Source: Primula veris (Eukaryota; Streptophyta; Magnoliopsida; Ericales; Primulaceae). From it: DNA of 64,000 nucleotides. The notes beneath the pieces were generated by a model. That model did not search any database. It was not told where the DNA came from and saw nothing but the letters and a program-made list of their open reading frames with translations. Where the stretch lies: positions 8,653,992 to 8,717,991 of the forward strand of contig OY821746.1 in assembly GCA_963682055.1 (NCBI GenBank). Direction: 5' to 3'. How positions within the stretch are numbered: the stretch's first letter is position 1; each line of letters opens with the position of its first letter. Both the position numbers and the translations under genes were made by a program. Positions 37,367 to 47,655 of the stretch are shown in pieces.

Positions 37367-38250
37367 TACTATGAAATTCCCAACATGGCCGGCCGAAGTG
37401 CCTAGGAATACTATGAAATTCCCAACATGGCCGAAGTGCCTAGGAATACTATGAAATTCCCAACATGGCCGAAGTGCCTAGGAATACTATGAAATTCCGT
37501 AAATGGCGTGTTACCGAAGGAACGCCTAGGAATACTATGAAATTTCCAACATGGCCGAAGTGCCTAGGAATACTATGAAATTCCCAACATGGCCGAAGTG
37601 CCTAGGAATACTACGAAATTCCGTAAATGGCGTGTTACCGAAGGAACGCCTAGGAATACTATGAAATTCCCAACATGGCCGAAGTGCCTAGGAATACTAT
37701 GAAATTCCTAACATGGCCGAAGTGCCTAGGAATACTATGAAATTCCGTAAATGGCGTGTTACCGAAGGAACGCCTAGGAATACTATGAAATTCCCAACAT
37801 GGCCGAAGTGCCTAGGAATACTGAAATTCCCAACATGGCCGAAGTGCCTAGGAATACTATGAAATTCCGTAAATGGCGTGTTACCGAAGGAACGCCTAGG
37901 AATACTATGAAATTCCCAACATGGCCGAAGTGCCTAGGAATACTATGAAATTCCGTAAATGGCGTGTTACCAAAGGAACGCCTAGGAATACTATGAAATT
38001 CCCAACATGGCCGAAGTGCCTAGGAATACTATGAAATTCCCAACATGGCCGAAGTGCCTAGGAATACTATGAAATTCCGTAAATGGCGTGTTACCGAAGG
38101 AACGCCTAGGAATACTATGAAATTCCCAACATGGCCGAAGTGCCTAGGAATACTATGAAATTCCCAACATGGCCGAAGTGCCTAGGAATACTATGAAATT
38201 CCCTAAATGACGTGTTTTCAAAGGAACGCCTAGGAATACTATGAAATTCA
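37367..38250. repeat. Tandem array with two alternating units, 38 and 48 bp (right)
   Basis: About 21 occurrences of CCTAGGAATACTATGAAATT. Unit A (38 bp) continues CCCAACATGGCCGAAGTG; unit B (48 bp) continues CCGTAAATGGCGTGTTACCG plus AAGGAACG. They mostly alternate A-A-B, a higher-order period of about 124 bp. Confidence 0.95.
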
Positions 38251-38542
38251 TATGCAGGTACAATGCAAGGAATTATTCAGGTCCATATTACGGCGGCGAT
38301 ACAATACAAATTGGCTAAAACAACGAAGGAGAATAAATCTAAACAACGAAATATCAACAAGAAACATCTCCAAAACAGGAATAACGAAATAACAAATGAT
38401 TTAGCAAGGAAAAATCGATCCAATCAATCAAATAGCAATACGGCAATGGAAAGGTACAAAACAGGAATAAAGAAATAACATAAATAGTCCTCGCCCGCAT
38501 TACGGAGGCAACAAGAAGATCATCGACACTAAAGAGATTCAT

Positions 38543-39177
38543 TTAAGAGCTACTGCAGGAGGAGCACGACGGTAATTGACCGAGCTCAATCTCTTCGTCA
38601 TCCGTCGTTGTGTACCCATCAGACTCATCACCATCAAAACACTCTTCAGAAATGAGGGCATCAAAATTGGTCGTATGAGCCCCAACACAAGTCAGCGTCT
38701 GAGCCGCGCGTTGAACTCGGCTTCTTTCGCGAACTCGTGAGCATCCGAGGCCGCTTTACGGCGATCATCGTCAAAGGAGAGATTACGGCGAGCTTCGATC
38801 ATAGTTGCGGAAGCATCGTATCTGGCACGGGACAAACGGAAATACTTCACCAACACGTTGGCCTTGGTCACAAGCAACTTTAATTTGCCAAAGTACTTGT
38901 CCTTTGCACGCCAATATCGGTCCAAACGACGCTCCTAAACCTCAACAGTATGCTCGGCACGGCGAACGTATTCTCGAAAAGAGGCCGCCTGGGTTTTCAG
39001 CTTGGTCCGCAGTCGAGCACATTGGTCGGTCAATTTGACCTTTTTGCCCATCAAAACAATGTAGGGCCACTTGTCAGGCACCTCACTAGCCGCACCAGAT
39101 GAGACCTCGTCCCGGGCAGCACCAGTAGGTCCTAACCCCGGGTTAACTCGGCATGGAGAACCAGCCTGGTGCGACAT
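38543..39177 (-). pseudogene. Antisense gene h (right copy), nonsense and frameshift
   Basis: Starts MSHQAGSPCRVNPGLGPTGA at 39177. A stop at 38935-38937 and a one-base difference near 38700, relative to the left copy, break the frame. The homologous tail ending in ...SCSSCSSS (minus-strand TAA at 38543) is still present. A conserved acceptor (ATAG) precedes the start. The left copy is broken at a different codon, so h was open in the common ancestor. Function unknown; charged helical protein. Confidence 0.62.
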
Positions 39178-39311
39178 AGTAGCATGTGCCTATAAAAAAA
39201 AAGGGGGGGGGGGAGAAGAACGAGAAGAGATGAATATAAAAAAAAATAAAAATAAATAAATAAATATGAATACAAGCTACAAATAAAACGACAAAACAAG
39301 CTACTCTATTA

Positions 39312-39884
39312 TTAATCCGACAACCCCTCAACAGACGCCGAGGTCTCTACTACATCGGCAAAATGAATATCTCGCAATGAATTAATTTGCGTCCCCAAAC
39401 GCTCACGAATGACCGTCTCGATTCGGTTCAAGGCAACAGTGGTTTCAGTTACCCCGGCCTTCACATCAACCATGCGCTCTGCCCGGGACACACCACTCAT
39501 TCCTTTTATATGCTCCAGCACCTCTAAAGCGCGAGCTCGGGCCCAATACGCTTTGGCAAAGGATAGCAGCAGGTCCGCGTCCTCGAAAACGGCCCCAAGG
39601 ACCAAGTTCAAGCTCGTCACATGACCTCGGGCTTCATCACGAGAACGTCGTAGGGCACCGAGAAGTTCCTTCGCTTTACCCTTATTTGCCGTATAATGGG
39701 CGGTCTTTTTACTAAATTTCTCTCCCAAATCACGTAACCGAATCGCCAAGTTGGAAATATGAATATTCAGACCCTCGATTTCCTGATAAGCACAAGTCAA
39801 TTTCGCGGTAAGGGACGCCTTAGATCTTTCCAAATCTTCTATTACGTCACCTACACTACGACTAGGCGAGGTCCAGACCACCAT
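39312..39884 (-). CDS. Antisense gene g (right copy), helical protein, intact
   Basis: 190 residues, MVVWTSPSRSVGDVIEDLER to VETSASVEGLSD, the same length as the left copy with clear conservation throughout, strongest in TSLNLVLGAVFEDADLLLSF. Function unknown. The acceptor TTGTCAG|GTACC lies 21 bases upstream of the ATG. Confidence 0.68.
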   Translation of the reverse strand: MVVWTSPSRSVGDVIEDLERSKASLTAKLTCAYQEIEGLNIHISNLAIRLRDLGEKFSKKTAHYTANKGKAKELLGALRRSRDEARGHVTSLNLVLGAVFEDADLLLSFAKAYWARARALEVLEHIKGMSGVSRAERMVDVKAGVTETTVALNRIETVIRERLGTQINSLRDIHFADVVETSASVEGLSD

Positions 39885-40116
39885 GGCAAGGGGGTTATTT
39901 GGTACCTGACAATATTTTGTTTTCACATCCTTCAAAATATGACGACCATCAAAAGAAATTAACCCAAGAAAGCCCAACAGAAAGAAAACACAGCACCTAT
40001 ATTATCACTTCCCCAAAAGAATCTGTTTCTAGATACACAAGAGACTAAACAAAAAAAAAACAAAAAAAAAAAAAAAAAACAACAAAAATATACTATACAT
40101 ACTGCTAGAAAGATAG

Positions 40117-42627
40117 TCAAGGTTCCACCTGAGGAGATACTGGTGGGGGAACAACAGTAGCATCCGGTCGAGGAGTGGACGGGGCCGACATAGAGTGAGG
40201 ATGCAGCGCTGTCGAAATTGTCTGTCCCGGCAGCCGAGGAAGCTCCTCTTCACGAAGATTCGCCCAGTCTAAGGGTTTCGGCGGTGCACCATGCGGACAC
40301 GGATACACCAACTCCGACCACGCCCTATCCGACAAAGGAACATTCGCGAAATTGAGCGCCCGCACATGAGCACAGTATACAGAGAAGTTGGCCATAATTG
40401 CTAACTTTGTCTGCTCCTCCGCGTGTGCCGTTTTCAGGGCAGTCACCTTAGCCCTTTCGGCTTCCACGTCCTCTGCCAGGAGCAAGTTCTCCTCCTCTAG
40501 TTCGCTGTACTTAACGACCATGCTCTCTTGTTCCGCCTTCAATTTATCGACATCCTCGGTCAGGTGCAGAAAGTCCACCGACAGCTTGTCATAATTCTCG
40601 CCCAGGGTTTTATTCTCAGCGACCAGTTTCTCTTTCTCGACCTCGAAAGCCGCAAGCAGATCCTTTATCTTCTGCTCATTCTCCTCGACTACGGCATTCT
40701 TCTCGGCCACCAGCTTCTCTTTCTCAGCCCCTAGAGCTCCCAGCTGATCCCGTAGCGCCACGGTACTCAAGGCAATCTGCACTTCAACACATTAGATTCC
40801 AAACAGAATACAAGTACCAGACCTATATAACGAAATACGAGCATCATGGTATATATTACGAAATAAGCGCCCCACATACCCTCAGCGCATCCGCGTGGGC
40901 CTGCTCTATAACCGACATTGTAGGTTGAGCAGCTAGTCTTTCTGCATCCTTGAACGCAAGGGATTTCAGAGCCGTATACCCCATCTTCAAGGTTCGCGGT
41001 TGCTCCAGCAGCTCACCCCCACATCGGTCGATGTAACGGGTCATTGCAACCCCGTCAACCAACACCTTCTCGGATCCGTCGAGAGCCTCATCCTCGACAC
41101 CCGTCACAACATCCCCGGCAATCTCTTCGCCGCCTTCCATATCCACTTCCTCGACCGCCTCCTTCTCTGGAGCATTAGTCTCAGGGGTCCTGCGCTCGAT
41201 TACATCCTCTGTACGGATGGGCGAGATACCAGACAGGTCCAACACGGCCTCGGAAAGGACAGGCGAGACCGCAGGCAGGGTCATCGTTTCCTTCCCCATA
41301 GCCACCAACATGTTGATATGTCCGAACAGGCTATCGACCGACCCCTGAAACACAATAATACCCATCGACCGGGCAAGAGCGAGGGTAACCAATGGAGAAG
41401 TCAGTAGCTGAAACAAGATAACTAATAAAGCAAAGCACTAGCGAACCAACCGATAACCAAAAGACACGAAAATCATAATACATATACACATACCTCGCCC
41501 GGCGCAGAGGCATCCTCGGCGGTATCCCCTTCGGCGGCAGCAACCGCCCCCTCGCCCGAGCCAACGATATCAGCCTCCTCGGTAACCGATGTATCGGTTC
41601 CCCGGGCCCTCTTCGTTACTCCACCAACAGGGTCAGACGCATGACGCTTAGACCGAACGAGCTTCTTCCCGAGCCGAGCAGCACTTCGTGCCCGGACCAC
41701 TTTCAAGAACTCTTCCTCGGGCTCTTTGGGGATCTCGGGCGCAGGATTCCCCTTGGTCACCGACCCCATAGGGTACCCGAGCAGCATTGGAGCAGTACGA
41801 CTCGCCGGATCTGGCGTCGGTCCCGGCCCCCACCATTTCCAAAGAGCTAACAGAGCCTCTACATTGGGAGCGCCGAGGTCGGGCATAGGGGGAGCGTTGG
41901 TGGCCGGTCCAGGAATCTGGTGTCCCGGACAGCCCCATTCACCAGAAGCTATCACGATACCAAGATTGCGCTCTTTGTTGGTATCCGGCAAACCGATAAC
42001 AAGCCGGCAATAGGTACGCTGGGTTTTCAGATACGAGCTGCGACGCTCATAGCTCAGACTGTAGACTCCGAAGACGTCCTTCAATTCAATCGGTATTCCG
42101 GCCAACTCCGATAACCTTTGAATACCGTTCAGAGTACGGTAACCATTTAAGGCCAGTTGGGCTGGAGCAATCTGGACGGCCTCAAAGAACGAAGCCACCC
42201 AGTTTGTAAAAGGAAGTCGAAGACCCCCAGTAAAAAATGCCGAAGAGCGCACAGTCACCTCGCCGGAAGAAACAAATCCCAGCACCTCCTCGTCAGAAAT
42301 AGGAAGCCGGATATGTATGTTGTCAGGTATTCCGGCAAGCTCTTTAAAATCCTTTTCCACGAATGTGCCAACTTGGGCCACACTTTGGGTCAGAATTTCC
42401 TATCCAAACATCATTCACAATTCCATCAATATACTAACCAAATACACAAACAAGAACCACATCAATATAACGCACCCCCCCCCACCGTACTCACATTAAC
42501 CAGATACATAAGAATCATCATACACATATAGACAACCTAAACCATATACCAGTGACACATCTATGACCACAACGACAAAATTCCCTACAACCCCTACCAA
42601 CAGAGAAAGAACACTTACGGTTATCAT
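40117..42627 (-). CDS. Antisense gene f (right copy), four-exon spliced gene, intact, 700 residues
   Basis: Exons in transcript order: 42619-42627 (ATG ATA ACC, donor GTAAGTG), 41494-42399 (906 nt), 40880-41407 (528 nt), 40117-40776 (660 nt, TGA 40117-40119). All introns are phase 0 with GT/AG, and no stop interrupts the joined frame. Exon 2: RLPISDEEVLGF, FFTGGLRLPFTNW, APAQLALNGYRTLNG, LAGIPIELKDVFGVYSLS, with a basic patch (SKRHASDPVGGVTKRARG) that may be a nuclear signal. It resembles the plant 'putative gypsy type transposon' domain by memory. Exon 3: VDGVAMTRYIDRCGGELLEQ. Exon 4: coiled coil (EKEKLVAENKTLGENYDKL) then FCAHVRALNF-like block. Read opposite to gag-pol. Molecular role unknown. 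Confidence 0.72.
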
Positions 42628-43361
42628 TATGAACAAGCACGGGAGAACAGCAGCAAGTCTTCCAACAAAACCACGAAACCCTAGATCAAGCGGCCGAACT
42701 CTTTTCCTTTTTGGCGGGAAGAATATGCTTTAGAGAGAGACAGATATTTTCTTCAGCAAATTCTGTGATAAAAATAAAAAAGGATTACTTGGCAAAGTAG
42801 AAAGGAGTGGAGTCACAAAAAGAATAAAATAATAACCGTCCTTTCGTGTAACAGAGGTTTACCTTTTTTCCAACCATACAAAAGTCAACAACCGCTGCTA
42901 TTTTTAACATATAAACGCTCCAGATTTCGCCACGTCAGCGCGTATCCCACTACCCAAGGCAGTTCACATCATTACACCTAAATAAACGGCCAGTGGACCC
43001 TACCACGAAAAGCTTCCCACATACGCTACCACTATTATCACACCGAGAATGTCCCCCGATTAAAGTTCCTCGACTCCCAACCAATTCTTACCCAAAGGGC
43101 ACACCGAACAAGGTGGACGAAGACCGTTTCTAGCTTGACGGCAGGGAGCATCAAGTCTAACAACGCTCTCCGGGGGGATAACCGGGCATATTGTTCGGTG
43201 TATGCTGAGAGACATCAAATGATATCAACATAAAAGAGTGAAGCAAACAAGAAATAAAATAGGACAGAATCAAGTGCAAGACAAGTTTTATTTATCCACA
43301 AAGGGGGAAACACAAACAATACAACAGAAAAAGAAAAATGTTACAAGAAAATACACCCATC
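42628..43361 (-). promoter_or_regulatory. Conserved leader/promoter region of antisense gene f (right)
   Basis: Noncoding, alignable with 16504-17234 of the left element (for example the CTCTCCGGGGGGATAAC and GTGGACCCTACCACGAAAAG blocks). It also contains the AATAAA (minus) of gene e at about 43287. Confidence 0.5.
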
Positions 43362-43724
43362 CTACTTTTTCGAACTATCCCCCATAGCAACATCCCTCTT
43401 CGCCAAAAGTTCCTCCAGACGCTCCTTCTCCCTAATCAAACGAGAAATCGCCATCTCAGCCTGTTTCAAGGCGTAAGACTGAGACTCGCATTTTTGCTCG
43501 GCTTTGAAACGAGCAGTGGCCTCCCCGTCCCAGTATTGTTTAAACCTCCTCACTTCAGTCCGAGCACACATGAGATCATGTTTCAGCCATGACATCTCAA
43601 TTTCTTTTAGTTGAAGAGGAGTCAAATCCTCCTCCCCAAAACCAGGGGGACGAGGTAGCAGAAAAGTAGGCTCCTCTTCCATAAGGGCTTTCTTTTTGGA
43701 GGCAGACCTAGTGATGGGAGCCAT
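43362..43724 (-). CDS. Antisense gene e (right copy), intact
   Basis: 120 residues, MAPITRSASKKKALMEEEPT to GDSSKK; nearly identical to the left copy over its first 60 residues (FLLPRPPGFGEEDLTPLQLK). Basic N-terminus, conserved proline/glycine-rich block, then a coiled coil. TATA box 83 bases upstream. Confidence 0.75.
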   Translation of the reverse strand: MAPITRSASKKKALMEEEPTFLLPRPPGFGEEDLTPLQLKEIEMSWLKHDLMCARTEVRRFKQYWDGEATARFKAEQKCESQSYALKQAEMAISRLIREKERLEELLAKRDVAMGDSSKK

Positions 43725-43805
43725 CTCACGCAAAAGCAAGTTAGAAGAAGCAAATTATAAAACAAGAGAGGTAGAAATTGGTAATGAGATACAGGCAATA
43801 GGGAG

Positions 43806-43813
43806 CATTTATA
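43806..43813 (-). promoter_or_regulatory. TATA box of antisense gene e (right)
   Basis: Minus-strand TATAAATG, 83 bases before the ATG, identical in sequence and spacing to the left element. Confidence 0.65.
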
Positions 43814-43956
43814 GAGAATCAAAAGGCACAAAGTACGAAGCGTTACAATGGTTCACAAGACAGGCACGAGATACGAGAAGATACAACTGATTCATCAAAT
43901 ACAGAAAACAAAACACAAATTGAAAAAGGGGAAATACATAAGAAAACCAGCCCAAT

Positions 43957-44436
43957 CTAAGGATCAATGGGTGGAAAAATCGAACTGCCAGACCGAGAGA
44001 AGGCAGAACGAGCTGAACAACTCAACCGAGCTTGGTAGGAGTCATTCATGGCGACCAAATTGTCATTCTCCGAGGAGAGCTCGCTGTTCTCCGTGGTAAG
44101 AGCCCTGACGCGTTCCTCAAGCCGAGCATTCTTTACCATTATGCTAGCAAGGCCTTGAGGAGAGTTATCAAAATCATCTTGAGCATGGTCCCAAATCTCC
44201 TCGGCATCATACCAGGAGTTGGCCATATGATTTCTCTGTGACAACAAGTGATCGAGCTGACGACTTAGTGCCGAAATCTCGGTCCATTTCACCGTCTCTT
44301 CGGGATAAGAGCCGAACAAGCTCAAGGCCAAAACGCCGTACTCTTTCTCAAGCCTTGCCATCCGACGGCGGACCCGAGATACCTCAGTGTCCAAGCCCTT
44401 CATCTGAGCGTGGTATCTCACCACAGGTCCAGACAT
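43957..44436 (-). CDS. Antisense gene d (right copy), intact
   Basis: 159 residues, MSGPVVRYHAQMKGLDTEVS to FPPIDP. Shares LEKEYGVLALSL, WTEISALSRQLDHLL, DAEEIWDHAQDDFDNSPQGL and RSGSS with the left copy. Ends three residues earlier than the left copy. Function unknown; coiled coil. Confidence 0.72.
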   Translation of the reverse strand: MSGPVVRYHAQMKGLDTEVSRVRRRMARLEKEYGVLALSLFGSYPEETVKWTEISALSRQLDHLLSQRNHMANSWYDAEEIWDHAQDDFDNSPQGLASIMVKNARLEERVRALTTENSELSSENDNLVAMNDSYQARLSCSARSAFSRSGSSIFPPIDP

Positions 44437-44534
44437 TCTGGGAAATTGTTATAGTACGGAAGAAAATAAAGGGCTGAGGGAGAGAAGCAAAAAGAAAAAT
44501 GAGAGATGATAAACTACTAAAGAAAAGAAGAGTA

Positions 44535-44541
44535 CTTATAG
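44535..44541 (-). promoter_or_regulatory. TATA-like box of antisense gene d (right)
   Basis: Minus-strand TATAAGT about 96 bases before the ATG. Confidence 0.5.
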
Positions 44542-44569
44542 AACGAAGATAGTATGATAGATTATGACC

Positions 44570-44645
44570 CTGCTTGGGAACTTGCATATTTCCTGACCTA
44601 CTAGGGAGCATGCATATTTTCTGACCTACTAGGGAGCATACACCT
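44570..44645 (-). repeat. Direct repeats upstream of antisense gene d (right)
   Basis: Three units of about 35 bp with AGGGAGCATGCATATTTTCT and ACCTACTAGGGAGC. Same place as the repeats at 15195-15325 in the left element. Confidence 0.65.
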
Positions 44646-44834
44646 ATGTTCGACAGTGATGGAGACATCTACTGACATCTGATACGACAATACAGAATGA
44701 AATAAAGACGAGATATTCAAAGATCTAGCTTCCAGACAAACAACAAACCATAGGCGCAATATAAAAAGAAGTGCAAAAATAAAGGGGCAAAAATACTTTT
44801 CATTAATGAAGATGGAATACATCATTGTTCATTA

Positions 44835-44985
44835 CATCAAAAGACAGTATTACATCGAGGTCTATTACATCAAGGTCTATTACATCGAGGTCTATTACAT
44901 CAAGGTCTATTACATCCGAGATAAAAATCTATTACATCCGAAAAGAAAATCTGTTACATCCGAGATAAAGACCTATTACATCCGA
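44835..44985 (-). repeat. TATTACATC repeats between genes c and d (right)
   Basis: About eight units: first 17-18 bp (TATTACATCGAGGTC, TATTACATCAAGGTC), then 24-26 bp units with TCCGAGATAAA. An expanded version of 14912-14990 in the left element. Confidence 0.8.
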
Positions 44986-45228
44986 GAAGAGCTAGTACAG
45001 AAGATCAGGCAAAGAAGATCGACTATATCAGCTGACCAAGTGAGCAGGAAACGCCAAAAAGAAAAAGTAAGAAGAAAGAGAAAGGAAAAGCAAGAAGAGG
45101 AAAAGAAGAAGAGTGCAAGAAAAGAAGAAGTGATAAGAAAGAAGAGTCGAAAAGAAAAATGACAAAAACCCTAGATGTAACACAAAACCCTTAGGATCAC
45201 AGAGCTGATTGTTACATCATAGTGGTGC

Positions 45229-45516
45229 AAAAAAGAAGAAAAAAGAAAAAGAGTGATGGGAGAGAAGATGAAGAAAAAGAAAGAGGAGGCACAGAAGAAA
45301 AACAGATAAGAAGAAGATAAAGAAATGAAGGAAACAGACAAATAAAAAGGACGTAAAAGAAACAAAACAAAAAGAAGAAAAAGAAAGACCTAGGAAAAGA
45401 TAGTAAGAAGAAAATGGAGGATAGAGAGAAGAGAGACTGAAAGAGTATAGAAAGAAAAGAGATGGGAAAAGATGGGGAAAAACAGAGAAAAATAAAAAAA
45501 AGAAGGGGGAAGGTTA
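45229..45516 (+). repeat. Polypurine tract before gene c end (right)
   Basis: Nearly 290 bases of G and A on the plus strand, i.e. purine in genomic-RNA sense. A further GA-rich stretch lies at 45040-45165. Counterpart of 14520-14722. Confidence 0.8.
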
Positions 45517-45807
45517 GGGGGAAGTCGATCGGTATCGATGAGAGGGCCCGGCAGAGACATCCATGTCCCTCAGTGTCGGGTTCCCCCTTAGCATCTCATT
45601 CTCTTCGACTAGAGCCTGACGAGCACGTCGGCTATAAGCCAGTTCGGATCTTAGCCAAGTTAATTCCCGAACCATCTCGGTATGGTGATAACAAATCACC
45701 TTCAGTTCCTCCTCGGCATCCCTCAACAGCCTTTGTACATGGCTATAAGAGGCTTCAAAAGCCTCGACTTGCAAAGCTAATGTTGATGGGGTGAAAGGAC
45801 CAGACAT
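45514..45807 (-). CDS. Antisense gene c (right copy), intact
   Basis: 97 residues, MSGPFTPSTLALQVEAFEAS to GPSHRYRSTSP; same length as the left copy. DAEEELKVICYHHTEMVREL is the conserved helix. TATAAATA (minus) at 45892-45899, about 85 bases upstream. Confidence 0.72.
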   Translation of the reverse strand: MSGPFTPSTLALQVEAFEASYSHVQRLLRDAEEELKVICYHHTEMVRELTWLRSELAYSRRARQALVEENEMLRGNPTLRDMDVSAGPSHRYRSTSP

Positions 45808-45891
45808 CTTAGGGAAATTATAAGATGAGGGTCTATATATGGGGGAAAATAATATGATGAGAATTGTGGATGTAACCATGCTGTAAGTAGG

Positions 45892-45899
45892 TATTTATA
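45892..45899 (-). promoter_or_regulatory. TATA box of antisense gene c (right)
   Basis: Minus-strand TATAAATA; spacing to the ATG about 85 bases against 93 in the left element. Confidence 0.62.
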
Positions 45900-46449
45900 G
45901 ATCAATTAGATGAGGGCTGGTATTGAGAGTCGCAACCGTTCGCCAATGGGTACTAAGAAGCGATGGCAATTAAAAGATGTGTCTGTTCAAGAAAGAACGT
46001 TTGGATTCCCCAAAGGTTCTAAAAAAGCGTGAGTAATTAAAAGCCACTCTTGTTCACAAAACGCTTGGATTCTTACCAATATTTAAAGAGGGCAAGTAAT
46101 AATGGCATTGAAACACGCGTCATTTCTGGGGAAAGGCATTAGGTTCAAATAAATATCTAAGATCTTTTGCACAGAGATCAAGAAAACTCTGGTGAATAAG
46201 ATTTTTATGCACAAGGCTCAAGAAATCCTATTGGTCCACAGATATAAAGAGTAAGAAGGTCCAATGGATAAGGTCAAACGCTAGGCCCAAGAAAAAGCAT
46301 TGATGAGGCCACAAGCGTGCGCAGTCATAAGAAGTTGCATTGGGAAAGTAATTCAGATATAAACAAGAGAAAAAAGTCTTTATTGATTAATTGATACTTC
46401 GTTACAGAAGAAGCAATAAAAGGAAATACAATAAAAAAAAACGATAAAA

Positions 46450-46788
46450 TCATTTCGTAGAAGGGCCCGCTTCGTCATTTGGCTTCCTTTTCGACCGAGC
46501 ATACACTTCCTTTAGGGCCAGTTTGTAAGCCCTCTTGGAAGCAAGTTGCCTATCTCTGGAGGCCTCGAGCTCTTTGATCCGAGCACGAGCGCGAATACTG
46601 TCGAGCAAAGACCTCTGGTGCTCCTTCTCCAGGGCATCCAATCGCTCGTCTAGTTCGGCGGCCCGACGAGCTTCCACCGATAGCCGGGCAACCCTCTTCT
46701 CGAGATAACGCACCTTCTGAACTTCCTCTTCCAGACGAGCAACATATTCAGGAAGGTTGTCACCATAGTTTTCAAGAGGAGAAGCCAT
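46450..46788 (-). CDS. Antisense gene b (right copy), intact
   Basis: 112 residues, MASPLENYGDNLPEYVARLE to DEAGPSTK; same length as the left copy. Coiled coil then RAYKLALKEVYARSKRK tail shared with gene a. Confidence 0.73.
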   Translation of the reverse strand: MASPLENYGDNLPEYVARLEEEVQKVRYLEKRVARLSVEARRAAELDERLDALEKEHQRSLLDSIRARARIKELEASRDRQLASKRAYKLALKEVYARSKRKPNDEAGPSTK

Positions 46789-46837
46789 TTGTTCGTTAAT
46801 AAAGAATGAATTGCATAAAGAATACAGGGACAGTCCC

Positions 46838-46845
46838 CTTTTATA
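46838..46845 (-). promoter_or_regulatory. TATA box of antisense gene b (right)
   Basis: Minus-strand TATAAAAG about 50 bases before the ATG. Confidence 0.65.
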
Positions 46846-47091
46846 AGAAGAAACAAGGAGTAGATCAAAGGTCATCTCGAAAAAATACAACCTCTTGAAC
46901 TTCCCAAGAGCATTTACGGCGAATTAACTACAGTTCCAAACCCAATTAAAGTCATCCAAAAAGATATCAAGAAGATGAACAGACAAGAACAAGGATAGGG
47001 AAATATTTTATTAATTTCAAAAACTTCGATTACAACTGAGGAGAAGACTCCCCATTCAAAAGAAATTACAACAGAAATCGCAAAAAACTAA

Positions 47092-47412
47092 TTATTTCGA
47101 GGAAGAGCCTTCTTCATCGTCATCCGAACTCGGTTTAGACCGAGCATGCAACTCCTTGAAGGCAAGCTTATAGGCCCTTTTTGCTGCCTTCTGCTTAGCC
47201 AGATTAGCCTCGAGCTTCTTTATATGCTCGTAAGCCCAATCCCGATCGGCCATCGTCACATGATGATCAGAATCCATGTCAGACAACCTTTTCTTGTAGT
47301 CTGAAACCTTGGCCACGAGTTTCTTATTCGCGGTACGAGATTTCTTGATTTCCATTTCTAAATATGAAATATAATTAAAGGAGCTCTCACCAGTAGAACC
47401 TGAAGAAGCCAT
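47092..47412 (-). CDS. Antisense gene a (right copy), intact
   Basis: 106 residues, MASSGSTGESSFNYISYLEM to DDDEEGSSSK. Coiled coil with KKLVAKVSDYKKRLSDMD, then KRAYKLAFKELHARSKPSSD, identical to the left copy in that stretch. It ends about 245 bases from the 3' LTR on the other side of its start. Function unknown. Confidence 0.73.
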   Translation of the reverse strand: MASSGSTGESSFNYISYLEMEIKKSRTANKKLVAKVSDYKKRLSDMDSDHHVTMADRDWAYEHIKKLEANLAKQKAAKRAYKLAFKELHARSKPSSDDDEEGSSSK

Positions 47413-47465
47413 TATGTCACGAGCAAATTAGTAGTAAAATGTCTAATTATGGAGGGAGCACACCC

Positions 47466-47472
47466 CTTTATA
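47466..47472 (-). promoter_or_regulatory. TATA box of antisense gene a (right)
   Basis: Minus-strand TATAAAG about 54 bases before the ATG. Confidence 0.6.
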
Positions 47473-47639
47473 GGAGTTTTCCTCGAAGAAAGATATTAGG
47501 ATAGGAAACATTAAATGTGCCCCCCAGGGAACCGTCATGAGTTTATTGCGTTTCTCGATGAAGCATTGGGAAAGACAAGACCGAAGTAACGTTCTCGACA
47601 AACCGAACATGACTCCCCCGACATGGAAACCACGCCGAG

Positions 47640-47655
47640 GAAGTCAGGGAGCACT
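47640..47655 (+). other. Candidate polypurine tract of right gypsy element
   Basis: GAAGTCAGGGAGCACT directly before the 3' LTR, identical to the left element. Confidence 0.5.

Noticed and set aside
37367..38250. CRISPR-like regular array
   Set aside because: Spacers are not unique: the whole unit repeats, in a plant genome, inside a retrotransposon. It is an ordinary tandem repeat.
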